Shown here: positions 11,501-22,217 of the stretch, piece by piece
How the letters are laid out: each line of letters begins with the position of its first letter
How positions within the stretch are numbered: the stretch's first letter is position 1
DNA from: Ceratobasidium sp. AG-K
Lineage: Eukaryota > Basidiomycota > Agaricomycetes > Cantharellales > Ceratobasidiaceae
Assembly: GCA_037039685.1 (NCBI GenBank)
Contig: JAWNGF010000002.1
Coordinates: forward strand, 1,364,001 to 1,428,000
Direction of reading: 5' to 3'
Length of the DNA: 64,000 bases
Translations under genes and position numbers: made by a program
The notes under the pieces: generated by a model
Told to the model about the DNA's origin: nothing
Database searches by the model: none
Seen by the model: only the letters and a program-made list of their open reading frames with translations

Positions 11501-12582
11501 ATCTGCATTGAAATAACAAAGTTGCGTTCAGATTTGATTAGTTCATAGATATTGCTCTGCCGTTGAATTTCATCGTGATCCAATATGTTTCGCGCCTCCT
11601 CGGGTACGACGTACGCCCACTCATCAAACTCGAGCGACGCGGCGGTATGGAACAGTGACAGCCTATCTAGACCCGACCTACGAATTGTAAGCTCCAACTC
11701 GAGCCATCATGTCTATGTACTTACTCGGCCGCCGATACCTGGTCCGCCAACACACCTGTTCCGATCTGCTCGGCCTAATAACGTATCAACACCGCAGACC
11801 ATGAAATAACCCGGGATACGTACATTCGACGCCGTCTCAAACGACGTTTCGGAATCCATTCCCCATCTATTCTTGGACCATTCCTGCTGCCCACTCCCAG
11901 AGGCGTGCGAATCTTGGCTCCTCCGAGGCGCCTTCCCCTTTCCACCATGTCCCTGCGATGACCCCCCATAACCACTATCCCACTCGTAGTCATCTCCCAG
12001 ATCAACATGCGACCCAACCGTAAACGCAGAGCCCTCCCAAGGTTTGCCACCGGGCACATGACTCGTCTGGGGATGTCCACCCCACGCATGGCTAACATTC
12101 TCGTAATCGGTGCGTGGACGCGATCCGGGCATGGGACGTGGAGGCTGTCCATCCGCAGTACGTGGTTGAAGATGCAGTTGCGACGCCCCGGGTTCGGCAC
12201 TCCAACTCCGCGAGAGCGGGCTTAGCGGCGGTCCAGCTGCGAGCCGTCCGTTCTGCTCGTATGGATTTGGTCGATGGTGGTTTTCGTACAATTCTGGAGG
12301 AGGTGCGTACGAGCCATGTCTTGGTCGTGCGTTGTCTGCTATCCGAGCTTTCTGCAGAGAATCGGTGACGGCGGAGACTGAGGCTGGGTTGATGGCTGGT
12401 TGAGCGCCGGATGGGATGTGAGGAATGGGGATTTGAACCGAGGGTCGTTGCCGGATGGTGGTTGTGCTCGAGTTGCGAGACGGGCCTGGTCGGTGCACTG
12501 GCTCTTCGTGTGAGGAGACGTATGGAGGGTGAGTTGGGCGAGGTCGAGGAGGGACAGGTGGGGCACGATAATTATGTGACAT
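8571..12582 (-). CDS. Rho guanine nucleotide exchange factor, DH-PH-CNH (ROM1/ROM2 type)
   Basis: Activates Rho-type GTPases, in fungi mainly Rho1, to drive cell-wall glucan synthesis and the wall-integrity MAPK pathway at the plasma membrane. Order along the minus strand: a long disordered N-terminus with Pro-rich SH3-type motifs (APPVPPRPRP) from the ATG at 12580-12582; the Dbl-homology domain from about 11620 to 10760, starting RQSNIYELIKSER; a PH domain from about 10740 to 10080, with the typical DEHRQLFMHGPL entry; and a citron-homology (CNH) beta-propeller from about 10020 to the stop at 8571, including VTQMVALHSLEKVV. Many short introns interrupt it, for example near 11770-11822 and 11654-11700. 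The middle of the DH domain is divergent (TRFTRLELQ where most have TRL.RYPLL). An in-frame upstream codon at 12640-12642 gives a 20-residue longer variant. I did not verify every intron. Confidence 0.85.
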
Positions 12583-13792
12583 TATGTGGTATATGTGTTT
12601 ATAAAAATCCTCCAGTGCTGGTCCTGAATGGTGGAGATCCAAGAGAGGAGCGAACGTGGTATGACGGAGGTGGCCAAGCAGAGCCTGCTCGGGACCCTTG
12701 GATGATGTATCCCTAATCCAATCTAATTACACCAAATTCAAATTCGAAGGCGCCAAGGTACGGCTCCCGAAAAACAGAAAAGGACAATTACTTCGTTCAC
12801 TCACTCGAACAGACGGAACTAGAGCCTGGCCATCCTCCCTTACGAAAGCAATAATTTGGACCCACGAATAGGCATAGGGGGAAACGTCCGTCAGTAAAAA
12901 GCGTGGTGCTAAATTAGCACGAGGAATCCTAGGCGAACATTTTCGCGCTAATCAACCAAGTACTATCCTGAGACAGTCCGAATCAGTGTCCGATTCGCAT
13001 CCGTGATGAAATTAGACTGACACAGCACTAATTTCACTAGCCGTGTAACCCCAAGAGTAAATCCGAAAGAGTTAGGGTCGTAAGCACTGAGTTAGCCCAA
13101 ATTCCCACACAGTCTGTTCAGTTTAGCACAATCCCAATTGATTAGCACCGGCTCTTGACATTTAGCCTAGGACTGAATGTCCGGTTTCTAGGACACGCAC
13201 TGTCAAATTTGGTTTGATTTGACAGACAACTCATGTATGTACAGATTTGGAAAACTACAACGTAAAAGGAAAGGACTCCGCAAGCTACAAGCCGGTAAGT
13301 GTGAGCAGAGAGCTAAGAATAAACCAAGGTATCAACAGACAGACTGAACTCCATTCAGTGCAAGCGGTTCAATCATACACCTGGTAAGTAATCGCTACGA
13401 GAAGGCGAGTCGGTGGTGGGCAAGGCGGTATATCCAACGCCTGCCAGTTTGTACAATTTCCTCGCAACGTGTACCTGTGCTAGACCTAGATGCAGCAGAA
13501 TGTGAGCCACAATCACGATGTCGATTTGGGAGCCAGCTTCAACTGAGCATGACGGCACATCAGGGAATATAAGGAAGGAAAGCACCCGCCATGGTGTGGC
13601 TGTATAACAAGTCGTAATACACAGTTTTATGGTAGTAGTATCGAAGACAGGGGACAAGAAACGAGGGGTCGGGGCCTATAAAGGCAGCCAGGTCCATACA
13701 TGCACATACACAAACGAGACGGTCACGCGTGGTGCCTGCGGCGCTCGTGCGCATACAGGTTAGCTAATCATTACGTTACGCGTACCGTTACA
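12583..13792. other. Intergenic with clustered short inverted repeats
   Basis: No gene supported. Between 12906 and 13150 are several short palindromes: gtgctaaattagcac at 12906-12920; cgaatc/gattcg at 12979-12984 and 12992-12997; and tgaaattag/ctaatttca at 13007-13015 and 13028-13036. The motif ttagcac recurs at 12914, 13123 and 13142. A TATA-like ctataaagg lies near 13677 on the plus strand with no gene after it. Confidence 0.45.
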
Positions 13793-14464
13793 GGGTACTC
13801 TCGACCCGTGGAGATACCGGGTTCATTGATGCTGCAGATATATCATGGCCCGCAAACCCCTTCCCGGCTATCGAGAGCTTACGTCTGGTTAACCTAGCAC
13901 ATGAAAATGTACAGTCCTTGCTAGCTATTTCACCTCTGTCTACCCCACTGAGCCCGTTGGCGATTGAGTTTCACGACAATGATCCGGACACCGATATCAA
14001 TGTCGATGGGCGATGGGTGGTTGAAAACGTTAACTAGTGGTCTTCCTATTCATACTCCACGTATCAATCGCCTTCATCTGTCTTTCGATCGCGATAACGT
14101 CGTTTGGTTATCGTCAGTTGAACTAAATGGATTGGCCAAACTTCCACTACAATACGTTGACCTTATGGGTGTAGGCTTTTCGGGCAGTATCGCCAGTCTA
14201 GATATTACACTTGCCCTTCCCGAAGTACAAACTTTGCAGCTGAGCTCGATGGCGTTCGATATTGCGGACTTGCAGCATTATGCTTCCCGCCTCCCACAGC
14301 TAAAAGTTTTAGGTTGCTCGGCGTTACTTCTAGGTCCTGGCTCTCGAGCTCACAAGTCCTCAGTTTCCCCTGCCAAACATGAGGTGGTTATTGAGATTTA
14401 CGACATTTCTGCCATACGGGGCGACAATCTACCCTTGTATGCTAGGTCAGGTACATCTGCTTGA
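13793..14464 (+). pseudogene. Broken partial copy of the F-box/LRR-like family
   Basis: Matches the C-terminal half of the intact F-box gene at 22218-23696. One frame reads TRGDTGFIDAADISWPANPF, beside TGGDLGPIDATRISWPANPF in the intact gene. After a one-base shift at the aactag near 14031-14036 the next frame continues with LAKLPLQYVDLMGVGFS, beside LAQLPLRHVDLFGIGFS. It ends HEVVIEIYDISAIRG...LYARSG like its partner. The F-box half is absent and no promoter is evident, so this is a truncated relic; the plus-strand ATG at 13964 is not a real start. Confidence 0.75.
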
Positions 14465-14764
14465 CGTCTTAGATCGGTACCCATGTTGTCGTTGAGCAGG
14501 CGCATTGGTGAGCTCTGGCACCTGCGAGTTGTACTCGCGATGTCCGCCACCGCGAATACTGGAACAAAGAGAGTCGCCTGCTACTCGGCCTCCTAAACAA
14601 GATGATAGTCGCTTATCAGAGACAGTGCAGAGAGGCGAATAGCGAGAAGCGCGGGCCTTGAATGGGGTTTGAAATCAAGTAATTTATCCTGAATGTCCGA
14701 GCATGTATTCTACAACGGGAATGGTACTACAGTGGAAAGACATTGCCACTCATCCTATCATCGT

Positions 14765-15358
14765 TCACAATTTCACATCCTTGACAAACCTCCTCGCAAT
14801 AGCGCCGGCGGGTGGTGGGTTCGGCGCTCCCTTCTCGATACAACTTGAATCGGCGCTGGTTTGGATAGTGACAGGGGCTGTGCAGGTAGTAATAATGGGT
14901 TAGATGTGCTTATTTGAAGGGAATAAAGGTAACACGAAACGAACCAGAATATGCAACGGCGCCTTGAGAATCTCTAACCTGGCAAGTAATGCCCGTGCCA
15001 GCCGTTATATTCGCCACCCACGTCAAGCTATTGCCGGTCTGTTGACCAAAGTCAACAAGAGGAGCTTCCCCTGGCTTTCCTGCTGGAATAATCCTACCGA
15101 CCGAATTTCAACTACAACTCACTTCACAAAGAGTGTACGGAAACTTACGAAACGAAAACGGGCGTCTTGGTGGCCGTCCACGTGAGTTGCGCCGGCTGAC
15201 ACTGAACAACAGACATCCTATCCGTCTACGGTTAGCAAAACAGGTGTGTGCTACAGCAACGGGCTTGTCCGAGATGCTCACGGTGTGTTGATGGACGGGT
15301 CCTGTTGTGCAGCAATCGCGACAGCCAGTGTCAAAATATGAGCAACAAGTTTGAACAT
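14765..15358 (-). CDS. Secreted small-family protein, truncated member A
   Basis: One of three paralogues in the window (others at 18016 and 21025). Exons on the minus strand are 15358-15282, 15217-15149, 15093-14945 and 14877-14765, exactly 136 codons; intron places and phases match the other two. A signal peptide (MFKLVAHILTLAVAIAAQ) is followed by the family landmarks QDPSIN, VQCQPAQLTWTATKTP, IIPAGKPGEAPL, TWVANITAGT and VRDSQGAVAYSG. The fold is likely a beta-sandwich of the Kre9/KNH-like sort found in basidiomycete wall proteins (inference). Unlike its paralogues it ends at RRFVKDVKL soon after the domain, without the Ser/Thr stalk and GPI signal, so it should be freely secreted. One intron has an unusual GTTCGT donor. 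Confidence 0.7.
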
Positions 15359-16194
15359 TGTAGTTAGCGGCGTCGTGACGGTAGAACTGAGAACGAGGGA
15401 AGGTGGGATGAGTTGAATGGCTTGCCCGCTCGAGGCGCAGTTATATACATGTGCGCGCCGTCGATTGATCGGGCAGTCCTGAGTTTTGACAAGGACAAGA
15501 CTTTGTTCGCTGGGTATGACCTCATTTAATCCTCATCGAGGCGAAGTAGGGCCCGCACGACAACGCGTACGTCAACCAGCGCTTCTTGCACTCCACTAAC
15601 GGCAAAAGCGTGCATATAGCTCTGATTGCACATCTCAAAGCGGGCTAGTTGGCTTGTTGATGTCCACGTCTAGTATGTACAACGAGGCAGGGTACCGATG
15701 GCATCAAGCAGTGCCTGAATAGGATCGTGCCGAATGTATAGGGAGGGCACGCTCGATGGACAGGTGTCCGCACCTGTCAATTTGCAAGCTTACCTTAGTG
15801 TGATATTTTGATCGATACACGCTATGAGCGCATGCGCCGTCGGCATGTTCTCCATATGGGCAAATTAGCCTGCCGACAGTCCACTATGCAGAGGGCGTCA
15901 TAGCATGCTTGAATTGGTATCTAGAGCTGTATCTGAAATGTCTATACGAATAACAATGTAATTAAGTTTAATTTACGGCAAACTCTACAAGCCCGCCCTG
16001 CCAACTGACAAATTTCTATGACGCGGCCACCTAGAGAAATACAACTACGTTGTTAACAAATAAATGAATGAACTCGACAGAGCCATGAAACGGCCGGCAG
16101 TTTCAGAACAACACACTCAATGCGACTTTCCCAATCCGCTCGGCGCTTTACGCGTGGCATGTGCAAGCGCCCATACCCTTTCTCGCCACCCACC
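15359..16194. other. Intergenic, divergent promoter region
   Basis: Lies between the minus-strand secreted gene and the plus-strand gene starting at 16195. Apart from the TATA box at 15441-15447 I see no coding or repeated structure. Confidence 0.5.
15441..15447 (-). promoter_or_regulatory. TATA box of member A
   Basis: On the minus strand the sequence tatataa lies about 83 nt before the ATG at 15358, nearly the same spacing as the TATA box of member C. Confidence 0.5.
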
Positions 16195-17033
16195 ATGTCG
16201 GACCTCACCTCCACAGCCGAACCGGAGTCAAGTCGAGGGCGGGGCCGGGGTAAGCGCGGCGGCTACGGCAAGTCCGTTCGATCCCGCGGGCGCGGGAAGC
16301 GATTCACAACGCCGGCGCCCTTTCGCGCACAAGCGGAAGAAGAAGAGGTCGACGAGGAAGAAGCCGAGCGGGAGCGGGCCAAGTATGCGAGGCGTGGGCT
16401 GGGAAGTAATGCCGATCGGTATACGGAGAAGGAGCCTGATCCTGGTATGTAAATTGAGTGTGGGTAGGGTTATGATTGATGCTCGAGGTAGATGAGGAAC
16501 CTGAGCCCGAGGTGGATTTATCTGAACTTTTGAGGAGACAAAGGTTGGATGAGGACCAGGATGGTAAAGGGGGCGTTGCAAAGCCCGAGTCAGACGACGA
16601 TGTGAGTACCTCGCGTATTGACTAGCTGGGTGTGACTGAATGCGTCCAGGTCGATCACTCGCTAGCTCATTTTGGATCTCGCGCGCCCCCCGTGGGCAGG
16701 AAAGACCGCAAAGGCGTCATCGAGTGGGATGAATCGTTGGAGACTATGAAACAGGAAAAAGAAAAGGCCGAAGCTGTATGGGGTGCGCCTCTGCCAAGTG
16801 CGATACCTAGTAACAGTTACCAACGATTTGAACAGACTTGAAAGCAAGGTTCAAACACGCCCCCCAAAGTCAACCCAAAGCCAACGAACGTCGAGTGGTT
16901 CGTCAACGTGAGTACGCCACCCGATTCATTGCCCCTATCAACTGAACAATTCGCAGCGAGGTTGGTCGGAGAAGCCGAACCCACGGACCCGCAGAAAGAA
17001 ATGCAAGATTTTTTGGACGATCTTCTCACGTAG
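16195..17033 (+). CDS. Small RG-rich/acidic protein, function unknown
   Basis: I do not recognise the family. Five exons, 16195-16444, 16492-16601, 16650-16782, 16836-16907 and 16957-17033, give exactly 214 codons (213 residues) with introns of 47-53 nt. The ATG at 16195 is preceded by a good context (cccacc). The N-terminus is Arg/Gly-rich (SRGRGRGKRGGYGK), typical of nucleic-acid binding; an acidic and Arg-rich stretch and a central VIEWDESLETMKQEKEKAEA helix follow; the end is DFLDDLLT. The neat exon sum and conserved-looking motifs argue for a real gene. A nuclear or ribosome-linked role would fit the composition but is a guess. Confidence 0.65.
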
Positions 17034-18015
17034 CGAGCCGATTTACTCGTTCTCCATCATGATTGCGTCCTAAGAACGTAAGTTTACCTTGATGAGGGTT
17101 TATTATTTATATTGACATCCCTTGGCGTGTCAGGTCTGGCTCGGCATCGCCGGTATGGATTGTGCGCGTTATCATCAAGGACGGTCATCCATGCGGGGAG
17201 GCGTGGGGTGTAGATGTATCTTTTGTTCTTATGTTGAACGCAAGTTGAACAGTCGCGTGGACGTGGGAATCGAACACTGCCATGATGTGCATCGGCTGCA
17301 GATCGCTTCGGTCCAGATCGTACGAGTTCCGCGCGCCGAATGTTTTTCCAGTATTAAATTTACCAACATTTACGTCTGAATGACGCGCCTGGACATACCG
17401 ATCAATTAGTCCTATCTACCGACATTTCAGGACCGTGCACGGGTGGCCAAGGCACACGTGCCAGCGCACGGATGGTGCCTCAATCACGCCAGAAGCATGT
17501 TGCAGCAACCATTCACGCGATAAGGCCCGAGCAGTTTCTGGGGTCCGAGTGGGCGGCCAGTCCGAGTAACTTGGCGAGGGGATTGGCTCAGAAATACATA
17601 TATCTATTTATGAGACATCGGTACTAATTTGGAGCACAGTGCTGCGCAAAGCGGTGAGGGCGCTGGTTGGACGATCGTGCTCGAGGGTGGACGGTGGGAA
17701 TGTTTGCCAAGAATTGCGACAAATATCGGCAGCCGGCGTTGCCCCCTGCTCAGGGCTCGCCTCTATGACAGTGAGCAATGCAGTCAAATGCGAGCTAGGC
17801 AAGAGGCATGCGCAGCTAGAACACGAATTAGCCTGGCATGGGTTGCGTGGAGATGGTCGGGAAAGAAGCAGCGGGGGGTGGGATACATGCGTCATGAGCA
17901 GTGACCGGGGTCCAGGGTCTGCATGCGGAAGGGACTGGAAGCCGGAACGGAGGCTTCAAAAGGCCTTGCAACACTGTTCAACTCGTCACCCTCCTCCTCT
18001 CTACCTCTTGCCACG
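17034..18015. other. Intergenic, no gene seen
   Basis: The reading frames here overlap on opposite strands, have no splice logic and match no motif I know. The last part is the upstream region of the gene at 18016. Confidence 0.45.
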
Positions 18016-18842
18016 ATGATGATCCGCGCCGCCTCTCTCCTCGCCCTTGTTGCTTACGTCGCGGCTCAGGCCGCCGACCCTTCCATTAACACCCCGTAAG
18101 TTACTCGGTAGCGTGACAATTCAACCGAACTGACCTGTCGCACAGTGCTGCGGTTGTTCAATGCCAGCCTGCTCAGATTACATATACTGCTACCAGGACT
18201 CCTGTGTTCATTAGGTGCGTGTCTGTCATGTTGTGTTCATACATTGGGCTAATCGTTTCCTAGCATCATCCCTGGTGGACAACCGAGTGCCGCTCCCCTC
18301 CAGGACCTTGGCCAGCAGAACGCCAGCCCCTTCACCTGGGTTGCCAACATTGCTTCGGGCACTAGCATCACCTTCCAGATCCGTGATTCGACCGGTGCGG
18401 TCGCCTACTCCGGTGAGTACTTGCTTCCACATCTACTGTTTTACATGACCAACCCTCGCCGTAGCTCCCATCACCATCCAGAACAGCAACGATGCTAGCT
18501 GCCTCGGTGCCCAGGCCACGACCAGCGCTGCTGGGTCCTCTGCTCCTGCCACTTCGGCTGCTCCTTCCACCTCGGCGGTTTCTACGCCAGTGACCTCTGC
18601 GGTAGCTTCGGTATCGTCAGCTGCTTCTTCTGCAGTGTCGTCCGTTTCGGCCAGCGTCAGCTCCGTCGTGGCCTCGGTTTCCTCCAGGGCTACCGCCACC
18701 TCGCCTGCGTCTTCAACCCGCTCTGCTACTGCCACTTCTGCCACTCCCTTCGACCTCTGCACCTGCTAACGGCGCCGTTCCCAACGCCAAGGTCGGTCTC
18801 GCTGGGCTCTTGGGTCTCGCGGCCGCTGTCGTCATGGTGTAA
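18016..18842 (+). CDS. Secreted Ser/Thr-rich wall protein, member B
   Basis: Paralogue of members A and C. Exons are 18016-18095, 18146-18214, 18264-18412 and 18465 onward, with the same phases as the others. A signal peptide (MMIRAASLLALVAYVAAQ) leads into ADPSIN, VQCQPAQITYTATRTP, IIPGGQPSAAPL, TWVANIASGT and IRDSTGAVAYSG, then a stalk of about 90 residues of Ser, Ala, Val and Thr, likely O-glycosylated. As written the frame stops at 18767-18769 (tgcacctgctaa). The frame one base over reads a GPI-type end (NGAVPNAKVGLAGLLGLAAA) to a stop at 18840-18842, so an indel near 18749 probably separates the stalk from its anchor signal. Expected place: plasma membrane or wall. Confidence 0.75.
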
Positions 18843-21024
18843 ATCCTTACGTCACCCGTATGACTGCACGGACTGGCATGGACTTATGTTTTGATGACTG
18901 GCCTTTTTTTCCACCGTTAATGCCCCCCTTCCTCCTTGTTGTGCTTGTATCTTGGTCCATTCTTATCCACCTGGATTCATTATCGGACATGCCTTGGATT
19001 GTATTGCTTTTTTTGAATCGTGCAATATTATCAGGTGTGCGCTCTGGGGTGTGAGATTAAATGACGTTTCGCATGTCATGCGGGTTCAAAATTTTATCTA
19101 GCGTGGAGGGTCAGAGGTAGTCGTGGATCCTATTCAGTCTATGACAGCACCTCGCGGCTCAGTTGGCCGCGTGCTGGAGAGTCATATTAGACGCCTCAAG
19201 GCAGCGTACCCTATTTACGTCTTCAGCGTCCAGTGCCCAGGCTTGATCCGAATGTTGTTCCAAGTCCGAGACATTGTTGTGCGATCAAGGACGCGAGCGA
19301 AATGCTGCAAACTATGTCATTCCCCGATGTTCCACATGAGGTATGTAACAATTACACATCCGCTTGGGTGGCGAATTTTATGGTCAAACCACGAAACCTT
19401 GCTCATTAGTCTGCTCTCCGTCAACTTTGACGGTGTTCCACGACAAGACTGCAATGCGACATTGCAACCCGCACGATACAAACCGATATAATCCAATGTG
19501 GATGGGATCATTGCGGTTATTACATGCGCTTCCCAAAAACGAGTAAATGCACAGGGATACACCCAATGTAGTATTAGAAGTTGGACGGCGAGTCCACGCG
19601 CGTCACAACGGCCGACACCTCCGACATCAACCATGATAGATGTTATTCAGTACAGATGTGGGGAGTTGATAGTCCATTAGCATCGATGACAACAGTACAG
19701 AATTTTATATGTATGCGTCTCATTGATGAGCTCAAATACATCGTCATACCTCTGGTTGACGCGTTCAGGCACTTGCTGTTTATCTGTACGCTGGAATCGA
19801 TGTCCTTATTTTATTCGATGTTGCGCACAAGAAAGCCAGGGTCAACTTCTGGCATGCTTTGCTACTTCATATACCATACGACGCTCTTACGAAATGCGAT
19901 ACAACGACACTTTCAGTCCACCATCGAAGACCGGGTTTCAAATTAACAAGGGGTGAGTCGCTATTGTGAAAACTCGACTCTTGGCAACTCGCCGGCACAT
20001 TGCGAATCCACCAGACCTTGGACTACAAAGTGATATTAGATACCGCCTCAGTACAGTACATCAGTTACGTATTCAGTGTCTAGACCTGCTTCCGACGGTG
20101 TTCCGGCCTGAAACCCAAGCGCACGATCAAGCACGCCCGTGACACGATGCAAGCTGGTCCACCTATCGACGCCCCATATAGGCATCGGCCAAGCAGTGGG
20201 AGGCTATCGCTAGGCCACCTCGTGCTGACCTCCCACGACGCGCTCTAGGCGGGGGATACGCTGACACGTGCTAGTCGCGTAGTAAACTAATCGGTTCCGT
20301 TCTAGTCCCTAGCTTTGTTCTTGATCACGCGTCGGTATCGCTGGAACCGCACTATCCAACTGAGCTGCAACAGCTCCGCTGAGAGCTGATGGCGAGTCCA
20401 CACCGAGTCCACTCAATGTCCACGTCCTCCAAGACATTTGATGACGTCGGCCAAGCTCCTACAGCGCGAGGTGATTAATCATTATTCCCTTACTAGTGCT
20501 GCAGGGTCCTATATTGGGCGCATCACAAAGTTCAATCCTAGAAGCGGCCCGACGCGGGGATAGTGACTTGAGCCAAGCGCAATGAATATAAACTTTATTG
20601 GACGGTATCAACCCGTTCAAGATCTTGACCCTTACAGAAGACAACCCGACGCGAAGGAAAATGGTTCAGACGGAAAGGGGCGCGCACGAGGCGGCTTCGG
20701 TGGTTACGATCGCATCGTCTTTGACCCCGTCGTGACGTTTATCGAAGCCAAACTCACAGGTCGCGACAAATACCTCGATATCGAACCCGAATAATGACGC
20801 AGGTTGCTTGAAATACAAAGGTCCGCATTCAGTCGATCAACGTGTAGACCCTGTTACGCGCGTTCCTTGGTCGGGCAGAGCGACTGTATGAGTATCGACG
20901 CCGCATTGTGATGAGTATTCAGTAGAGCCCTTGGCGTTCATATAAATAAAATGTTAGTCGACAAAATTTCTTCACTTCCTTCTCCCCTCCTCCCTCCTCC
21001 TCCGTTGAGACGTGCTTCACGACC
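18843..21024. other. Long intergenic stretch, tRNA-like trace, no firm gene
   Basis: No reading frame here has splice structure or a motif I recognise. A small frame at 20582-20794 (70 residues, ending YLDIEPE) could be a genuine microprotein but nothing supports it further. Near 20350-20390 the minus strand holds agctcagttggatagt, which looks like a tRNA A box, but no proper T arm follows. The end of the stretch holds the promoter of the gene at 21025. Confidence 0.4.
20941..20948 (+). promoter_or_regulatory. TATA box of member C
   Basis: The sequence tataaata lies 84 nt before the ATG at 21025. Confidence 0.5.
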
Positions 21025-21820
21025 ATGATGTTCAAGATCGTCTCGTCGCTGGTCGCCTTTGCTGCCATAGTCGTTGCGCAAGCCGATCCATCGATCAATT
21101 CTCCGTAAGTGATACTCTGTCGAAGATATCAGCAGCCTTCGCTGATGTCAGCTCTAGCGCCTCCGTTGTTCAGTGTCAGCCCGTGCAGCTTTCTTGGACG
21201 GCCACCAAGACGCCTGTATTCATCAGGTCAGTACCATCCTGCTTGCCTTGACCTAGTATTGAGTATTCGGTCTATTCTTGTAGCGTCATTCCCGGAGGCC
21301 AACCCGGCGCTGCGGCCCTGGAGGATTTTGGTCCACAACCTGCTGGCAAGAATAGCCTTACCTGGACGGTTGATCAACCTGCTGGGAGGGAAATTACCTT
21401 CCAAATTAGGGATTCCGCTGGCGCCGTGGCATACTCTGGTTGGCGACTTTTTTCTTCAGTTATTCTCGACACTTACCCACATGGTTTAATGCAGCGAACG
21501 TAAAGGTACAAGAAAGCACTGATGCGAGTTGCGTCGACCCGGATGCCTCGCAACCCGCTGGAGGTGCATCTTCCACTGCTCCTGCCGCCTCTTCCGCCCC
21601 CGCTGCTGCTTCATCAACCGCCCCCGTTTCTTCGGCTTCACGCACCTCTGCTACCACGCAGCCAGCCGCCAATACGAGCCGCCCGCCAGCCACGGCCACG
21701 ACCGCACAACCGAGCAATACCAGTGCTGCCGCTGCGTCCAACGCCGCTCTCGCAGGCGTTCCAATTGAGTGGACTGGGATGCTGGGGCTGGCCGCTGCTG
21801 TGATTGGCCTCGTGGCTTGA
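21025..21820 (+). CDS. Secreted Ser/Thr-rich GPI-type wall protein, member C
   Basis: The most complete of the three paralogues. Exons are 21025-21104, 21158-21226, 21284-21438 and 21495-21820, exactly 210 codons (209 residues). A signal peptide (MMFKIVSSLVAFAAIVVAQ) is followed by the shared domain, with ADPSIN, VQCQPVQLSWTATKTP, VIPGGQPGAAAL, NSLTWTVDQPAG and IRDSAGAVAYSG. A stalk of about 70 residues of Ser/Thr/Ala/Pro and a hydrophobic C-terminus (GMLGLAAAVIGLVA) of GPI-signal type complete it. Single Cys residues in VQCQP and in DASC are conserved in all three members and may pair. Function unknown; cell-surface glycoprotein. Confidence 0.8.
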
Positions 21821-22217
21821 AAATAGTCATTGACCTCCGGTTACGATCTCGGACTTACGTTGGACTTTAGCAACTATTGCCCTTGTACATTATTTGACGC
21901 TATTGTTGTTAATAAGTATAAGCCAATAGACACCACTGTTTCATTGTCTCCAAGAGGTTATATAGCAAAATCCATCGTGCTTTTGTGTGGGTATATGCGA
22001 CAGCTGTATTGGATAAAGCAGTCATCAGAAAGACCCCTTTAAGACACCCCATGGGTTTCTTCACGTTGACTCTGGTATGCGGCTATAGCGTCGTTTAGGG
22101 GGTCGAACATCGAGAGTTCTTCCGCTTCGGAAAGCAAACTGTGACCAACGCGAGTGCAACTCACATGACGCCAAAGCTCCCCGGTACTCCTAGAAATGAC
22201 AGTGATATGAGTGCTAG
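21821..22217. other. Intergenic between convergent genes
   Basis: Holds the 3' ends of member C and of the F-box gene. Nothing else seen. Confidence 0.5.

Noticed and set aside
20582..20794. Small 70-codon frame
   Set aside because: Single short frame without homologue in the window or motif; kept only as a remark in the intergenic entry.
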